A program made the translations under genes and the position numbers. From Clostridium cibarium (GTDB lineage Bacteria; Bacillota; Clostridia; Clostridiales; Clostridiaceae), in assembly GCF_014836335.1 (NCBI RefSeq), contig NZ_JACSRA010000010.1, positions 78,513 to 142,512 of the forward strand: a stretch of 64,000 nucleotides of DNA, given 5' to 3'. Shown one piece after another: positions 63,051 to 64,000 of the stretch; the first letter of the stretch is position 1, and the number at the start of each line of letters is the position of its first letter. Below the pieces are notes generated by a model that saw only the letters and a list, made by a program, of their open reading frames with translations, did no database searches and was not told where the DNA came from.

Positions 63051-63911
63051 ATGAAAATTAAAGGAATTTGGTTACCTATAGTAACCCCATTTAAAGAAGA
63101 AAAGGTTGATTTAGCATCTTATGAAAGGCTGGTAAATCATTATATTAATGAAGGGGTAGATGGAATAATGCCCCTTGCAACAACTGGCGAAACACCAACA
63201 TTAACAGAAGAAGAGTATGAAATGTTACTAGAAAAGACTATGGAATTAACTAGTGGTAAAGTGGGAGTGTTTGTAGGACTTGGAGGAAATAATACTAAGG
63301 CTTTATTAAATAAGTTGAAATTAGTTGAGAAGTATAAGGTAGATGGAATTTTATCAGTAAGTCCTTACTACAACAGACCTGATCAAAGAGGTATTTATGA
63401 ACATTTTAATAGAATTTCTGAAAATACAGATTTAGATATAGTTCTTTATAATATTCCATATAGAACGGGAAGAAATATAGAAAATGAAACTTTATTTAAA
63501 TTAGCAGAAAAGAAAAATATTATAGGGGTTAAGGATGCTTCAGGAGATTTTAATAAGACTATAGATTTACTTCTTAATAGGCCAGAAGGGTTTAGTGTTC
63601 TATCTGGAGAAGATGCTTATTTTTATAATTCACTTTTACTTGGTGGAAATGGTGGTATTATGGCCTCAGCTCATTTAAGAACAAGAGATTTTATAAAAGT
63701 TTATAAGGATATAGAAAATAATGATCATAAGGAAGCATTAAAAACTTGGAGAGAATTAAGTAAGTTTATTCCTCTATTATTTAAGGAACCAAATCCTACA
63801 CCTATTAAATATATTTTAGAGAAAAAGGGTTTAATTGATTCAGGGGAAGTAAGGTTACCTTTGGTTGAGATAACTGATGAACTAAAAAAAGAATTAGAAT
63901 TTTTAATTTAA
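63051..63911 (+). CDS. dapA: 4-hydroxy-tetrahydrodipicolinate synthase
   Basis: Condenses pyruvate with aspartate semialdehyde, the first dedicated step of lysine and diaminopimelate synthesis. I start it at ATG 63051 behind ATGGAGGTAAGAAAA; the ATG at 63036 overlaps that site. The 286-residue TIM barrel has TTGE (44-47), SPYYNRP (104-110), Tyr133 with PYRTG (136-140, Arg138 binding the aspartate semialdehyde carboxylate) and the Schiff-base Lys161 in GVKDASG. These numbers match E. coli DapA. Downstream there is a hairpin and a terminator, so it appears to be a single gene here. The lysine riboswitch upstream fixes its role. Confidence 0.95.
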   Translation: MKIKGIWLPIVTPFKEEKVDLASYERLVNHYINEGVDGIMPLATTGETPTLTEEEYEMLLEKTMELTSGKVGVFVGLGGNNTKALLNKLKLVEKYKVDGILSVSPYYNRPDQRGIYEHFNRISENTDLDIVLYNIPYRTGRNIENETLFKLAEKKNIIGVKDASGDFNKTIDLLLNRPEGFSVLSGEDAYFYNSLLLGGNGGIMASAHLRTRDFIKVYKDIENNDHKEALKTWRELSKFIPLLFKEPNPTPIKYILEKKGLIDSGEVRLPLVEITDELKKELEFLI

Positions 63912-63927
63912 TATTATTAAAAAAAGG

Positions 63928-63958
63928 GGCTGTATCAAAATAAATTTTGATACTAGCC
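63928..63958. repeat. Inverted repeat downstream of dapA
   Basis: GTATCAAAAT (63932-63941) and ATTTTGATAC (63944-63953) form a perfect 10-bp inverted repeat around AA. GGCT (63928-63931) and AGCC (63955-63958) extend it across a single unpaired T at 63954. It carries no T run of its own. It may be a 3' RNA structure or the remnant of a mobile-element end. Confidence 0.5.
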
Positions 63959-63967
63959 GAAAATGCT

Positions 63968-64000
63968 AAAAGAGGATTCAGAATTTGAATCCTCTTTTTT
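63968..64000 (+). terminator. Terminator at the right end of the window
   Basis: AAAAGAGGATTC (63968-63979) is a perfect inverted repeat of GAATCCTCTTTT (63987-63998) with T's running to the window end. It probably ends the dapA transcript. Confidence 0.8.

Noticed and set aside
1..64000. CRISPR arrays, tRNA or rRNA genes, insertion sequences, prophage or toxin-antitoxin modules
   Set aside because: I read all intergenic regions by eye and found no regular direct repeats with spacers, no tRNA-like cloverleaf with a CCA end, no transposase or integrase and no toxin-antitoxin pair. A covariance-model search would be needed to exclude small RNAs.

Overview
The window is chromosomal DNA of a strictly anaerobic, low-GC Firmicute, most probably Clostridium sensu stricto. 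The evidence is the strong A/T bias with AGA, ATA and TTA codons dominant, AGGAGG ribosome-binding sites, and the gene content: pyruvate formate-lyase with its activase, class-1B dihydroorotate dehydrogenase (PyrD plus PyrK), MurT-GatD, an aspartate transcarbamylase with a PyrI chain, and PyrR, T-box, TPP and lysine leader RNAs. I saw no rRNA, tRNA, CRISPR array, insertion sequence, prophage or plasmid gene. It reads as core chromosome with a few accessory genes.

Layout. 1-5.5 kb: cell envelope (a D,D-carboxypeptidase cut by the window edge, GatD-MurT, ManA). 5.7-8.8 kb: UppP, a second-type 6-phosphofructokinase, and a class-A beta-lactamase-fold protein whose catalytic Ser is Gly. 9.2-12.7 kb: a large secreted protein joining a pectin methylesterase to a PL9-type pectate lyase, with a sortase-like tail. 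13.2-15 kb: a HIRAN-domain protein of unknown role. 15.1-21.2 kb: the pyrimidine operon pyrBICFKDE behind a PyrR attenuator. 21.6-27.7 kb: glutamate synthase gltBD. 27.8-40.7 kb: a membrane-anchored deacetylase, pflB-pflA, an M48 protease, a DnaQ-type exonuclease, arginase, L-lactate dehydrogenase, a NAGPA-domain protein with a beta-propeller partner, an M50 protease and TrmB. 40.8-45.5 kb: a degenerate Ppx/GppA-HD protein on the minus strand, then argS under T-box control and an AI-2E family permease. 45.6-52.4 kb: an RNase H-like exonuclease, Fur-box feoAB plus a Cys-rich mini-protein, a ComEC-like metallo-beta-lactamase, PlsC and a protein joining PEP-carboxykinase-like and HPr-kinase-like features. 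52.4-56.5 kb: small membrane proteins, an Lrp regulator, a PHP hydrolase and a CvfB-like RNA-binding protein. 56.6-64 kb: a TrmB-type regulator with lysA, a TPP-riboswitch operon thiSFGHE, a Dabb protein, and dapA behind a lysine riboswitch.

How it works together. Much of the window is nutrient-sensed biosynthesis, each unit with its own RNA or DNA switch: uridine nucleotides for pyr, uncharged tRNA-Arg for argS, TPP for thi, lysine for dapA and iron for feo. Fermentation is represented by pfk, pflBA and ldh, nitrogen assimilation by gltBD, and plant cell-wall use by the pectinase.

The least explained items are the Ser-less beta-lactamase-fold protein (7972-8751), the PEPCK/HPrK-like protein (50609-52360), the degenerate Ppx/GppA-HD protein (40753-42261) and the HIRAN protein (13195-15048). 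I found no clearly new multi-gene system; these single proteins and several regulatory sites are the best leads. Starts were moved inward from the longest open frame where a ribosome-binding site decided it (pfk, pyrB, pyrD, pflB, pflA, the M48 protease, the AI-2E permease, the MBL protein, thiF, thiH, dapA and some small proteins).
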